From NCBI RefSeq assembly GCF_018873765.1, contig NC_057919.1:68070984-68134983 (forward strand): 64,000 nucleotides of DNA, read 5' to 3'. This DNA comes from Telopea speciosissima. Its lineage: Eukaryota; Streptophyta; Magnoliopsida; Proteales; Proteaceae. A model generated the notes under the pieces. It saw nothing but the letters and a program-made list of their open reading frames with translations, was not told the DNA's origin and made no database searches. This document shows, in pieces, positions 42,306-54,900 of the stretch. Within the stretch, counting starts at the first letter, position 1; every line of letters begins with the position of its first letter. The position numbers and the translations under genes were made by a program.

Positions 42306-43678
42306 ATTACCATGGGAGAGCAAGGTTATTGAGTTTTAGATTGGCACTCAATAGGTTCACCATTAATGTTGTATTTTGGTTGATGTGCCTAGTTCTTAAT
42401 GCAGGGAGGGATAGAGATAAAGAGAGCAATGTAATCTTATTTATAAGTGGAAGTAGTTAGCATAACGGACTCTCGTTTCCCTGTTATATCAGGAGATATT
42501 GTTCATTAAGGAGGAAAGAACCAACTCAATCTTTGTGTATATGTAATATGCATGTCATTTCTATTCGAACTTCTCAGTTAATAAACTAGCATATCAACAC
42601 TTGGTTCTACATTAATCCATGCTCTCGAGTCTGGACTCAAGGTTTTAAAAGAAGACGAATGGAATCCTGGTGGCGGATCGAAATCAGTAGGTCCCAAGAA
42701 TCCTATAATCAGCTCTTAGATTAAAACATATAGTGATTCGATCTAGGGTTTCAGATTGATTAGAATTGGGGCCGGTTCTGGCCAATTCACCGATTAGATA
42801 CCCGATTCTTGAAACCATGTGTGGGCCAGACCGAGAAAAGGAATCTCTCTACGGTGGTGGTTGGCTAAGGGAATGGTTCTTCACTTCTTTGAACTTACTG
42901 AACTCCACTTGCCTCGCAGTCATGGAATCCTCAACGATCTCACGATTTTTTCTCCCCTTTCAATGAACTTCTCATGGGTCCTTTCAAGTCACAGCGGCTG
43001 GGTTACAGCTGCTATCTTCGGATTTCCCTTCTCTGAAGGGCGGTGCACCGCCCACTTAAAACACTTGAAAGGGTAGTGGTGTCTTTTATCCTTTCAAGGT
43101 GTTGGGTGGACGGTTAGATTCTCAAGCATGATGCACTAAGAGGATAAATTTCCATCAGTATTTGTAGTACTTTGAACTCCCCACCATCACAAGTTCACAA
43201 CTTTTCACATTCAATAAAATGACTTGCTGAATCAAGAACTTCTTTTCCTCTTAAATCCCCAGTATTGCTACTCGCGACCAGGGAGGGACGACTCACCAAA
43301 ATTGTATTTCAAACCATTGGAGAACCTAAACGAGAGAAAGGCATGGGGTGCGATAGACAGTGACGCGTCTAAGGCAGAGGCGGATGCTATGAAAGTAGGA
43401 AAGGCATTTCGCCCTGGGAAGGACTAGAAGCCACCACAGTTCATCCTATAAATAGAAGGGTACTATACAAGGTAAAGAGGTCGTTAACCATTAGTCATCA
43501 ATCATTCACATTTACTCACTTTAACTGTGAGCTCAGATCAGGTCTTTGTACGAGGACCGTCTTTGGGAGCTTGGATCCACCCACATGGAATCTACTGTCC
43601 CCTCTATAGGCCCTCTGGATTCCATGTGTGTGACCTGATCTGCACTTACTTTTTCACTCAGTTCCTAACTCATAAAGG
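42306..43678. other. Di19 3' flank, intergenic
   Basis: Likely 3' UTR then intergenic DNA between two convergent genes. I see no gene; ORFs here (42766-43076) lack any family match. Confidence 0.55.
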
Positions 43679-43801
43679 AGCGTACCCAATGCACAAGGCC
43701 CCCGCTACTACGGGGTCTGGAGAGAGTCATAATGTACACAGCCTTACCCCCTCTTTCACAAAGAAGCTGTTTCTGGACTCACCTGTGACCACTTGTCACA
43801 A
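43679..43801 (-). repeat. Au-like SINE, near full length
   Basis: On the minus strand starts TTGTGACAAGTGGTCACAGG (tRNA-derived head, box A/B decayed), then GGTAAGGCTGTGTACATTAT and ends at GTGCATTGGGTACG. Aligns along its length with 57439-57566. Confidence 0.75.
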
Positions 43802-44780
43802 TAGAACAACCTTTACCATTTCACCAAGGCTCGCCCTCATAGTAAGTTTAAATTTCCAAATCCTTGACAACTAACAGTGGGATCTTAAATATCTGTTACG
43901 ACTGAAGTGCTTCAAACATGTTTTCTGTTGAGACACAGACAGAGTAGCTGCTCTCTGTTCCTTCTTTGCAAATGTAGTTGGAGTAGTAAAATCTCAGGTA
44001 GACCATCAAGGGTGTCCTATGGTGTCCTCGCAAGTGCTTCTTGGTCAAGTAATTGATGGCATTCAGACAAGATTCTTGTTCTGTTAAGCACTTATATGTA
44101 AGTATTACCACTTAGCTGTGACAATTCCAGCACATTGCCAACCACAGATCTCCTTGCAAAGCTTATGCACTGCTATCTGCAATACCATGCTTCATCATAT
44201 TTCCATGATTTTAATCCATAAAACAAATCAGTCATAAGTTTCATTCAGATTTCAGACACATTCGTTCTTATCTTTTCCAACTTTATATATTACATTCAGC
44301 AAAATATCTTTTCCTTTCTTAATACTCATGCAATTTTGTAATGGTTATTAACCAATCATAGAAACTATTTTCCCTCGAAACAAATGGAGCTCAAGTGTTA
44401 AGACTCCAAACCATTCATCCATTTCTTGTTGACAATCCTGATTTGAGAATTACGAATAACCATGGAAGAGGACATTTAAGAAACAAACAAGTAGGGACAC
44501 TTTTGTTCCATAGTATAATTTCTCTGAGTTTCTTTTCCTTTTATAGAAAATGGAGTCAGTTTTCTGTGTCAATAAAAAAAATGTAGTTAGTAACAGCTGA
44601 ATTTCCCAATACAATTTAATCTGATAAATCCCAACCTAATGACTTTTTGTTCAAACTCCATAACTAATCTGGATCTCTATGCCTCACAATGGGGGAAAAA
44701 TAGAAATGAATAATAATAATAAATGAATGCAGTCCAGACCAGAATAACTGAACAAGCCCGGGAAGTATTCTTGCCACAGA
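43802..44780. other. Intergenic / 3' flank of the RING-PHD gene
   Basis: No gene recognised between the SINE and the stop codon of the minus-strand RING-PHD gene. The portion nearest 44780 is likely its 3' UTR. Confidence 0.5.
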
Positions 44781-47700
44781 TCATCTGCCGAACCCTACGG
44801 ATTGCAGCCTCATGTACATGATCTTCCTTACCACGTCACATATAAAGGAATTGAAGCAAGACGAGCAACAATTCTCCATCTGATTGATTGGTTCACTTAG
44901 TCTCTCAATATGGGGACATCTTGATGGTGGCTGAACAGGGATAGCCATGTTCCTATTGTGGTCAAGCCCACAAGCAGCTAAAACAGTGTGAGTGGAACGC
45001 CTGGCAATGTCCTTGAAAGTCCCGTGAGCTACATTAAAAAAAAAAAAAGGTGGAGAAAACAGTTATTCTCTCTGAAATTTTCTTATACCAAACCCTGCAA
45101 AATAGGCTTACTCATGTGGCCTGCAAGAGCACAGCTAATAATTGGAATCTTAATCATTGGAAACTTTGTGAACTTCCATCCTAAATATGTTAACTGAACT
45201 TCACATAGCTACTCTGTGCCCCTAAACAAAGAGGTTCAAACACATCATCAAAGGGCGTACACAGTGCATGAGGCTTCTGCCATTCTGGGGTCTGGGGAAG
45301 GTCAAGCATATCATCCTAGATATGAAATCGATAAGGGAAGATATACAATGACGAATGGAAGATGGAATTTACCCTTTTCCGAAGCAAGGACTAACCAAAA
45401 TTTAAGGAGGATACCAAACCAAAATTTGAGATAACAGTAAAGTTCTCAGGTTGCCCATTTCTTGTATGCATCCGTTGCTTCTGGACACAAGAAGAATAAA
45501 AATCCCATACTCCCCCATTCATGTAAACATAACTCAATAAAGCTAATTAAAATCAACATATATCCGCAGATGATATGGGTTCAACAATCTTAAGTCAAAA
45601 AGATGTCTTGTTGATATATCAAATTCATTGAACGTGCATGAATTCATTCCAATAAAACAAGCAGGAGCTTTCTAGTTTTTCACATATTTTTAAATTGGAT
45701 GTTCTCATATTTTCAAGGAGCAGTTTGATAGCAAATGCATGACTCAACAAATTAAATAGCTCACAGGTTACAGCTACTACTTGAATTTCACAATTTAGGT
45801 TTCTAATCAAGTACCATGTTTTCCGTAGTGTAAGTCTGCAAGCTCCAGAATCATGGATTGCAATATCCAGATAACTGGAACCTCTAATGCACATTTGACA
45901 GTGTGGGTCCTTAATCATTCCATGTTTTCCTTGGTGACATAAGCCTGTTTTTAACCAAGTATATAATGAATTCCAGATCACAATGAACCTATGACATTGA
46001 AGATGGAAATGCCACAAGGATACACATACCTATTTGTGTATGTTGGGACAACCTTTTCAAATGGTGTCTCACGATAGGTTGTAACCGTTGTTTCGCCCCT
46101 TTCTGTTCGTCCGCAGCTTTTGCCTGGTGAAAAGTAGCTTCATCGCTATCTCTGTTAATAGAAATATTAGCATCAGTTCCATTGATTGGCGTGCTGCTGC
46201 ACTGGTGGAGTTGCCCAAGACCTGATACTGCATTAACTTCAGTATGCTCAGCACATAATGCTCCACAAGAAGAAACACTTAATGTGGCAGTACTGGGGCC
46301 TTCATTGATATTTCTACCTAAATGCCCAAAACTTGCACCAAAGGCATCCACCTCTTGCGTGGGACGAGGAGCACTGTCCTTTCCCAGCTCAAATTCACTT
46401 CCAAAATTAAACTGTGAAGCCCCATCAGTTCTGCTGGCCATTTCAGTTCCTTCATTCATCCTATTGCTGGAAAGAAGGCTATGTATCCGAAGCCGTATTC
46501 TACGTCTTCCTGACAGAGTTGATGCCCCAGCTCCAGTCACAGTAGATGAAGCCTGATAATCTCCTCCTGAAGCATGCCTGGGAGATGGGACAAACCCAGC
46601 TCCTGGAGAAACAGAGAGACCTTGTACAGACACTGTGCAGTCAGAACTTTCCACATTCATTTCCCCGGTAGAGAGTCCAGCAGTTATGTTGCTACTTACA
46701 GTCGTCTGATTAAATACAGGATCTTGAACAAGTGAATTTGAAGATCCAGGATCAGCGGGCCTGCAACCTTCACAGTACCAATTACCTTCAGGCACTTCCC
46801 GTCCTAGACCGACACAATAGCTATGTGCAGGGGAATCGCAGATATCACAAAGTAACATAAGATTATCGTCTCCACCTTGCTGACATTCCAAGCAAACTAC
46901 ATTTTCATATGGATCAAAATATCCCCTTACTTCCTCTTCGGATGGCCGATAGACCTGCAAATAACATCCCTACATCAAATCTCAAATAGTACAAGACAGC
47001 AGGTCATTATAGTGCCCTCCTCCCCCTTCCTTTTTGTAGGTTATCATGCTCAGACAAAGGTGTTTTAATGTCAGTCCAGTGTCCTAGCAGTTGTCACTGC
47101 TTCAAGAGCCATGACAACATTAGAGCTTGGACATTTTAAAAGCGGTGAGGGGGGGGGGAAACAGGACTTAATCCTAGAGATGAGAAACTGAATATCAGAA
47201 ATCACCGAGATTTAAACGAATAATAACTGAAATAAAATTATTCAGCATACGGTTAACTAAATTTAAAGCTTGGTGGACAGGAATGGCAGAGAAAATAAGA
47301 TACCTGATCACGTTTTGGGACCCGTAAGACCACGCTCCTTAGATCAATTCCTAAGTTGGACCTTGCAGGTTTACTAATTGTGGCAAACCTCTGTTTGCAC
47401 AGTGGGCAACGAGATTCTACTCTCGACCACTCTAATATGCAAACGAAACAGAAGTAGTGATTACAACAGTTTAATGTTCCCCGGACTGTCCCCTTTCCTT
47501 CTTCGGACAAACAGATCCCACAAACTTGTTTCCCTGCATCAATTTTAAAATCTTCAACCTTCTCTTTCCCCTTTTGTCCCAGCCTTGTCTTTTGATGATG
47601 GTTTGAAGTTCCATCAACATGGAGTCGCTTCGACAAAGACGAACTCCTCAAGCAAGTTGTCAAGTTCCCACAAAATACACTGGCTTCTATGAGCACCTCC

Positions 47701-48587
47701 CTCTCTTCCTCAGAGATGGTGTACTCAAAGTCCGAAGATCCAGTGCATTCAGTATCCGAATCAGAAAACGTAATGGATCTCTTCTTTTTTCTCCCTGGTT
47801 TCTTCTTAATCTTTTCCTTTACCATCCTATTCTCGGCTAAGAAGTCATCATCAGAGCTTACTAACCGCCTCGAAACCGCCCTTTTCGTCGTCCTTCTCCT
47901 CTTCTTTCTCAATGGCTTCTTTGCAGCCATAGATTTCCTTTTCCTTTTCTGGCCTTTTAGAGATACCCTTTTCGGCACAATACTTTTCCTTGTGTTACTT
48001 CTTCCCCTGACCAGAAAATCTTCATCATCGTCTACAAAATCAATGCCATCTGGAGTGAATTCCTCGTCATCGTCATCATTATCATCATAATCGCCACTTC
48101 CATCATCAAAGTCGACTGAACCTCTGGTTCTCTTCCTAGAACGTTTGATATTATTGTAAGAACCCTTGATTGGATTTGATCTAACAAGCCCTCTTTGCCT
48201 TCCATTTACACGATCCATCCCATCAGGTATGAATTCCTCGTCATCATACTCGTAGTCAATTTCTTCATCGTCTGAAACTCTTGTTCGTTTGCGTGAACGT
48301 TTAACGCTCTGTTTCCTCTGACCTCGAAGAACCCTGCGGGGTCTCAACCCATTAAGCTCTCTCTCCTCCTTTTCCTCTTGACTGCAGCCACTCATCTCCT
48401 CGAAATCAAAAGTTTCCTCCAACTCCTCTCCAGCAGAGAAGGAAGCACACCCGGAGTTATCAGATATCTCGTTTTCTTCATCTTCTCCCAAAACGTAATC
48501 CTCGTCTGAATCATCCGAACCCTTTTCTTTAGAAAGAACCCTTCTCTTTCTACTGCGCCGAAGAACCAACTTCCCTCCCCTACCCAT
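44781..48587 (-). CDS. RING and PHD finger protein (PHRF1-like), 3 exons
   Basis: Exons 48587-47304, 46954-46030 and 45028-44781 join in frame to 818 aa. Residues 1-340 are acidic and basic patches (SDDSDEDY, YDDNDDDDEEF, KKPLRKKRRRTTKR) with repeated F-x-PDG motifs (EEFIPDGMD, EEFTPDGID). A C3HC4 RING spans 356-397 (C356, C359, C375, H377, C380, C383, C394, C397) and a C4HC3 PHD finger spans 449-492 (C449, C452, C464, C467, H472, C475, C489, C492). The last exon has STHTVLAACGLDHNRN and a Cys-rich end. The layout fits PHRF1-type proteins: nuclear, likely ubiquitin ligases whose PHD may read histone tails; substrate unknown. All splice sites are canonical. The joints were chosen because they keep the frame and reach the family-like C-terminal exon. 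Confidence 0.9.
45251..45302 (-). repeat. Au-like SINE fragment in RING-PHD intron 2
   Basis: AAGGGCGTACACAGTGCATG, GGCTTCTGCCATTCTGGGGT, CTGGGGAAGGTCA: the 3' module only. Confidence 0.6.
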
Positions 48588-50767
48588 CTCTGCAGAAAGA
48601 AAAACCCCGGAATAATTGAATTATAGAAAGCAAAATTCAAGATACTCTGTCGTCTGCCCCCTTCCCTATTTCCCTCATGAGTCATGAATAATAATAGACA
48701 GTAACTTGTTCTTGGAGAGCATCAATTGCTCAAACAATAAACAGAGAAATCTTAACCAGTATCAAATCAAAAGCAGAAGAAGAAACAAGAAAGAAGCAAA
48801 AATAATGAATCTCTCCCCACCCCATGTATGTTCTTTTGTTAAATATATATATATAAAAAAAAATGAGTATTAAAACCACCCAAACAGAAAGAATTAAAAC
48901 TCCGAGATGGGCAAGGGAAGAAAGTTGAGCAGTTTTTTTTAAAAAGAGGTTGAAATTTGTAAATGTCAACCTTATTCACATTTTTTTAATTATTAAACTC
49001 CAAGATTATTCTTGTTTGAATATTTCAAAGATTAGTGTTCATGCTTTAATATAATCGTATGTTAAGTAACGAACCTGAAACTCTGAGAAGAGGATTAACC
49101 CAAATCCTGAACGAGATGGAAAAGGAAATGCCGGCCTTAGAACAGCCTCGCAGCTTGATTCTAGACCTTCTGGAGTTCTTGTCTCTCTCCTTCGGTGCTT
49201 CCTTTTATTCTTCTGGATTGGATGGCTTGGGTGGGTGGGTTGGTTTCCTACTTCCTACTAAGTCTGTGGAAAGTCTCAAACCCAAAAGGCAAAAACACTG
49301 AAGAAAGACTTCTTCGCTTGGGGTTGAGTCGGTGTCGGCTTAAGGTCGGTTTGGGGATAAATTTTCATGGGAAAATCGAAAAAAACCAGTCTAGGGGTCA
49401 AAATAAGGCAGTCAAACTCTTTCCTACTTTCAAATGGGGATTAGGGTTGTGTTTGGTATACATTTTTATAGTAGATTTTGGGTCTAGAAATTATTCTGAA
49501 ATCCGATTGAGAATGTATTCTAAAGTTAGAATCTATTTTGGATATAGAAGACATTCTCATAATAGATTTTGTCTTTATTATTATTTTTTTGGACTGAGTT
49601 TCCGTTCACAAAAGGTAACTGGGATCCCATTCACCGTGGGGTAGGAGTCTACCAAGAGAGTGCAGGAATGGGTATTGAGAGGATATTTTGGAACATACCA
49701 AAACCCTATGAGGGGTTTATCAACCCTAGAATGGTGGGTGAATGGGTCCTCTATGGGTGTAGGAAAACTTTGCCTCAATTTTTTTTTTGTAAAGGAGGAT
49801 TTACTGAAAAGGGGAATGTGTACAACCTTTTTACACACAAAGGTCATGAAACCATAGAATGGATAACGGTTAATCTATCACACACACAAGTAATAGGGCC
49901 TTCCCGTAGTTTGTAAATTTGCATATTCATTGTTGTATCCGACCGTATGAATCAATAATTCGACTCTTACCATATTCTATGAGATAGTAAAATTATACGC
50001 GACTCTAAAAAAATACCATATTAATTTTCGTATTAATCGCGTATTAATACATGTTTATGAGTTTTAATTAAACAAAATAAAAAACTAAAACCTACCTAAA
50101 AGCCGGTGAGAAAACTCCCAAACCTGAAACCTGAAGACTCTCGTTCTAGCAAACCATATACTCTCGCAGTCAGGGAAAGCACTCTAGTTTTGTGATCAAC
50201 CTTGAAGACTCTAGTTCTAATTCATATCCATCAAATCCAGATATCTTTCATCTCTCTCTCTCTCTCTCTCTTTGTGTGTGTTTGTGTTGATAAGATTTAT
50301 ATAGATCTGCAATTCTTCACAAATTAGGGGTTTTTTTTTTATTTGTGTTAGTTGTTCGCGATTCATGGTGCAGGTTAATCCCTTTCTTTTTCTTTTTTTC
50401 TTTTTCTTCAATTGGTATTTTATTTTGCTTTGTTGGTTGTGACCTTATTATTTTCTCGATTTTCTGCTTAGGGTTTATGTTAGTCTAGACAACATTGTAG
50501 GGGTATTTTTATAATTTAAAAAGTACATATGGCCTGGATAGGTACTGGTCAGCATACATGGCTGCTTTGATGATCATGTTAGTCACAAAGGTAGTCATTT
50601 GCCCGTAATGTGACATGTTAACGGTGATTTAGGAGTACCTGGGCCTATGTGGCAGTATGGGGCTTCCTATTTCATGGTTGTTCAGTGTTTCGCAGCGTTG
50701 CACAACATTGGGTGAAGGCCAGATGCTTTTCGTTGCATTGATTTTATAGGATCACACACTGGCAGCG
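48588..50767. other. Intergenic: upstream of the RING-PHD gene
   Basis: Holds the likely 5' UTR/promoter of the RING-PHD gene at its left edge (GGGTAGGGGAG near 48570-48590 on the gene side), an AT microsatellite near 48845-48855, a CT microsatellite at 50248-50271, and a 'TGTTTGGTATACATTTTTATAG' stretch near 49448 that resembles the end of a MITE but lacks a visible partner. No gene recognised. Confidence 0.5.
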
Positions 50768-51424
50768 TGTTCGTCGATATTTTTGGAGGGTGTAATGGCC
50801 GAACTGGGCGGAGCAATCTACATAAGTATTGTAGTTCGTCGAGTCTTCTTCGGAACGCAACTGGATCGTGCAATTCCGAGTTCAGATGGGAAAGTTATAA
50901 TGATTCCCATGTAGCACTTGAAAATGACAGGCATTTTAGGCAATCCTTGAGAAAACCTGTAAGGTTCTTGATGATGTGGCCAATTTAGCTTGGTAGTGCT
51001 CATTGTCACGGCCACGTAGCTGTAAACGACACTCAAATCTCATTCTAGGTATTCTGGTTGTGGAGCTCGTCGAGATCTTCTATTTGATGTATTTCGACAT
51101 ATGTTCGTCGACATTTTTGGAGGGTGTAATGGCGGGACTGGGTAGAACAATCTGCATAAGTATTACTGGAATCTCGCAATTCCGAGTTCGGACAGCAAAG
51201 TTATAATGATTCCCGAGTGACACTTGAAAATGAAGGGCATTTTAGGCAATCCGTATTGTTTTTCGATTCCCTGAAAAAACAGTAAGGTTCTTGATGATAT
51301 GGCCAATTTAGATTGGTAGTGCTCAGAGTCACAGACAGGTGGCTGCAAATGACACTCATACCAAAGCTAAAACAAAGAAGTTATGGCATAGATTCCATTC
51401 CAGACATTCTGGTTGGCTGAGGTG
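50768..51424. repeat. Tandem duplication of a ~335-bp LTR-like segment
   Basis: Copy 1 (50768-51064) and copy 2 (51103-51424) share GTTCGTCGACATTTTTGGAG, GGGTGTAATGGC, GCAATTCCGAGTTC, AAAGTTATAATGATTCCC, CTTGAAAATGA and GTAAGGTTCTTGATGAT. Style and wording resemble the U3 of gypsy LTRs, but no LTR ends, primer site or coding region is seen near it. Confidence 0.65.
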
Positions 51425-53941
51425 CATTGAGAAAGAGTTATGCATGCATGTATTGAATCATATTTTGTGTGGCTAAGATTCTTCCATGTGTTCAGATCCC
51501 ATTCGACTGGGTGAGATTAAAGTACACAAAAGACAACCTCACCACGGGAAATATTCCTGTCCGAGAAATTTTATTAGGTGGTGTACCGAGCCTGGGTACA
51601 TCGGCGTGCATAGAAGTATAGCTAGGTGTTGTTTGGGTGTAGCGTTACACACGGTGGAGGCCAAAAAGATTCTGATCTCGTGAACAAAAGTATTTCAAAA
51701 GTGTTAAAATTTTAAATGTATGGTCAATTAGATCCATATAAGTAGACCCTATGGTCAGTGATTTAATATAGAGCCACTGCATAGAAGCGCTTATAAAAGA
51801 TTCTTTTTGGAAGGATCTCATGAGTCCTACTAGTTCAAGATGGAATGGATAACTATTCGATGGCTGAGAAATTTTCCCGCCTTCATTGACAGATCTGATG
51901 GCTTCCAAACCGTCGTTGATACAACCAATGGGAGAATGAAACTCATCAAACACCAATTTGATGAGACTTAAAAATCCTTTTAACTTGTGGGCTGGACCAA
52001 GGTTGAGATTTCAAGGCCTAGGGTAGCATTAGGTTAGGTGATAGCCCAGTATGGAACTGGGTCAGGCTTCGATTGAGGCCTCGGGTTGAGCACAGTTTTG
52101 GCCTGGCAATGTATATATAGATATGGGAGAGCATTCTTTGTGGGGGGAGCGTAGGGATCACACATGCATAACAGTCAATGAGAGCGCATACTGGCATCTC
52201 GGGGGGTGGAATTTCTGCCTTTCATGGGGGTTAGGATGGTCTATAGGCCCCCACTGCCTAGGCGTCCCCAGATTACATTTTCCCTATAAATATATACTGT
52301 ACAATTATACATAATAATATCATACATATAATTAAAATAAAAATAAAAATTAGGGATAGCCCAACATTGCCTAGCCTTGAAATGACAAAAATAAAGGATA
52401 CCAAGGTCAATCAATGTTTTCTACCAAACAAAAAAGGGTCAATCAATGCTAGGCTGGATTGGGTTGGAACTATGCTATGATATATCAGCCTTGCTCTGAT
52501 TAGACTAGGCATGGGCTGAGCTAAGGAGATTTAGGGTTGGGCTGGGATTTTAAAAATCCAACCTAACTTGGCTTAGATGTATCAAAGTTAGGTGTATGCA
52601 CTACCACCCACATGATCAAAATATGAATTCTCTCTATACCCTTATTTTGATGAATATATTATTTGCTTTCAGCTAGCATTGAGCCAATATTGGACTAGGA
52701 GCCCATCCTGTCCCTAGACTATGAAGAACCTGTCTATCCCCTTTAGTTTCAACCCAAATAGAGTCGAATAGAAAAATAAATCTTATTGAAACATAAAAGA
52801 GAGTCAAAATTAATCAAAATTACTCGCATTTATAAGCTTATCAAGGCGGCCCAAATATTTACCATGTGATAAATCCGATGTGGCCCAAATTTTATTGACA
52901 AATAACCTAGGCCCCCTGCTCTCATGTAAGACTTCAACTTAAACAAAGTTTGTCAAGTGATAAAAACCAAGATTTAAAAATAAAGATTATGGGAGAGCGC
53001 ACAGTAGTGGTTAGACTACTATAAACATGCATGGGGTGTATGACAATGCACAAGAGAATATTTGATTGAATTAGATTATAATTTGACACATGACTATTCT
53101 AATATATATACTATTCAACTGTCAAAATTACCACATCATCATTCCAAATGACACAATGAAACAACCTTATTAACTTTTCAAGACCAAATTGTTCAAATGA
53201 GTTTTTACCTGACATTTGAATCACCTATCCCATACATGTAAACTATTAGGTGATGGCATCTCTTTTTTTTTGCTTCCATAAATATTCCTCTCACTGGCAA
53301 TAGATGGGACATATATTATCATCAAATTGTATATATGTGTAAGTATTGAATCTTTATATCAGCTGATGCAGATCAATATCGATCATGATTCGTTATTGAC
53401 TTGATACGTCCGATACATATCGATGTTCACAGTGACCAACCAATACGTGAAATTACTAAGTGTTTTCAACTATTTTTTTTTTTGGGGCCGCTGTTCTTTG
53501 TGCAACAGCGCGAGTTGCACCCAGACACATGAAAGATGAACGCAATAATCACCCTGCTCCTCTAAATGGTAAGCCTATGTGCTTGGGCAAAGCTTGCGAT
53601 GCGGCACATAGGACATTCTCCACTTGATACCAATATTTGTTGGTAAAAAGGATTGATTTGATCCTTCCGATGCAAATTGATATTCGAAGTGACCGACACG
53701 TGAACCAAACAATTGTTTCCAAATTATGTTTTTTTAACGAAAGATAGGTGTTTCCACTTGATAAGACACAACGAGAGTACGAGACACGCTGATGTCAGTT
53801 AGATTATATACCGATTTGACAGTTAAAAGTCTCCGGTTCACCTGATTATAATAAACGAAGTTTACAAAGCAAAACGTGTGGCACACGTTTCCTATTTGGA
53901 ATTTGGAAAGGAAACAAAAAGTAGCAGCAGCACCACGATTA
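51425..53941. other. Intergenic, no gene seen
   Basis: Mixed low-copy and repeat-like DNA. A short 'GTACCGAGCCTGGGTACATC' region near 51580 and a 'GGGTCAGGCTTCGATTGAGG' style stretch (52030-52110) look TE-derived but lack borders. No ORF with a recognised domain. Confidence 0.5.
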
Positions 53942-54092
53942 GCCCCTATACTTTGGTCTAATTACAAGTAATTTTTATTTTTTAAATAATTATATCTGCA
54001 CCCCTAAAACTGACGTGTGTTAATGAGGTGAGGAGATGTTAATTTTGAAATGTAAAAGACAACTTTGCTCCTTATTTCTTCTTTCTTTTTTT

Positions 54093-54125
54093 CATTCTTT
54101 CATTCTTTCATTCTTTCATTCGTTC
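54093..54125. repeat. (CATTCTTT)n microsatellite
   Basis: Four near-perfect copies of an 8-bp unit within a longer pyrimidine tract. Confidence 0.85.
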
Positions 54126-54256
54126 TTTCTTATTCTTCCTCCTCTTGCAACCCCTTTCTTGCCCCTCCACCCCCAGCCCTACAGTCAGTCCCACCTCTCA
54201 TCCTTGCCCCCACCCCCTGTTGCTGGTTCCACCATTATTAAACTCCAACTAAGTAT

Positions 54257-54900
54257 AGGGATGTCAATAAAACCCGGCTGGCCCGAACACGCCTTGAGCC
54301 CGGCCCGAGCCTGACCCTAATTTTTCAACCCTGAGGTCAGGTTTAGGTTTAGTTATAGTCTGATCTTGGCAGGGTCGGGTCGGATCAGGGTTTAGATCCT
54401 GGGCTTAACTCGACCCGGCCCTGTATTAATTATATATATATATTATATACTTAATATAAGTATTTTCTTAACAAAAAAAAAAAAACAGAAGAAAATTGTA
54501 GAAGAGATAACTACTAGCTTTGTCATCATCATGAAGTGGGAACCTATAAAAAGAGTAGATCATCTACTATTTTGAGCAGGGCTATAAAAAGAGTCACTGA
54601 AATGATTGTTATTTAGTTGTAGTCCCTATAAACTTCCAGGCCTATTGAGGGGACACCATCACAATTGTAGAGAGAGAGACTATATACACGCTGTTTTTTT
54701 CAACATATTTATTAGCTGTCCCACAGGTTGAGATCCTATGTTACAAAAACATGGTCTAATGAGACACGTGGACGGTGCCATAAATCAGGACCAACCCGAC
54801 CCTGGCAGGGTCGGGTCAGGGTCAGAGTCAGGGTTAAGGCCTCTAGGGTCGGGTCAGGGTTTAGGACAGGCCCGGCCCAACCCGACCCATTGACATCCCT
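54257..54900. mobile_element. 644-bp element with 10-bp target duplication
   Basis: Ends AGGGATGTCAATAAAACC and, inverted, AGGGATGTCAATGGGTCGGG. Flanked by a perfect direct repeat AACTAAGTAT (54247-54256 and 54901-54910). Sub-terminal arms are rich in GGGTCGGG/CCCGACCC on both sides. No ORF with family resemblance; non-autonomous. Ends resemble the GGGGTGTCA ends of the elements at 27.95-30.15 kb. Confidence 0.85.

Noticed and set aside
45625-46017. 130-codon ORF just past the exon 2 donor of the RING-PHD gene
   Set aside because: It is intron sequence; the GTATGT donor at 46029 and the exon at 45028-44781 give the family-like C-terminus instead.
49059-49301. 80-codon ORF upstream of the RING-PHD gene
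   Set aside because: No domain or family resemblance; not long enough to stand without other support.
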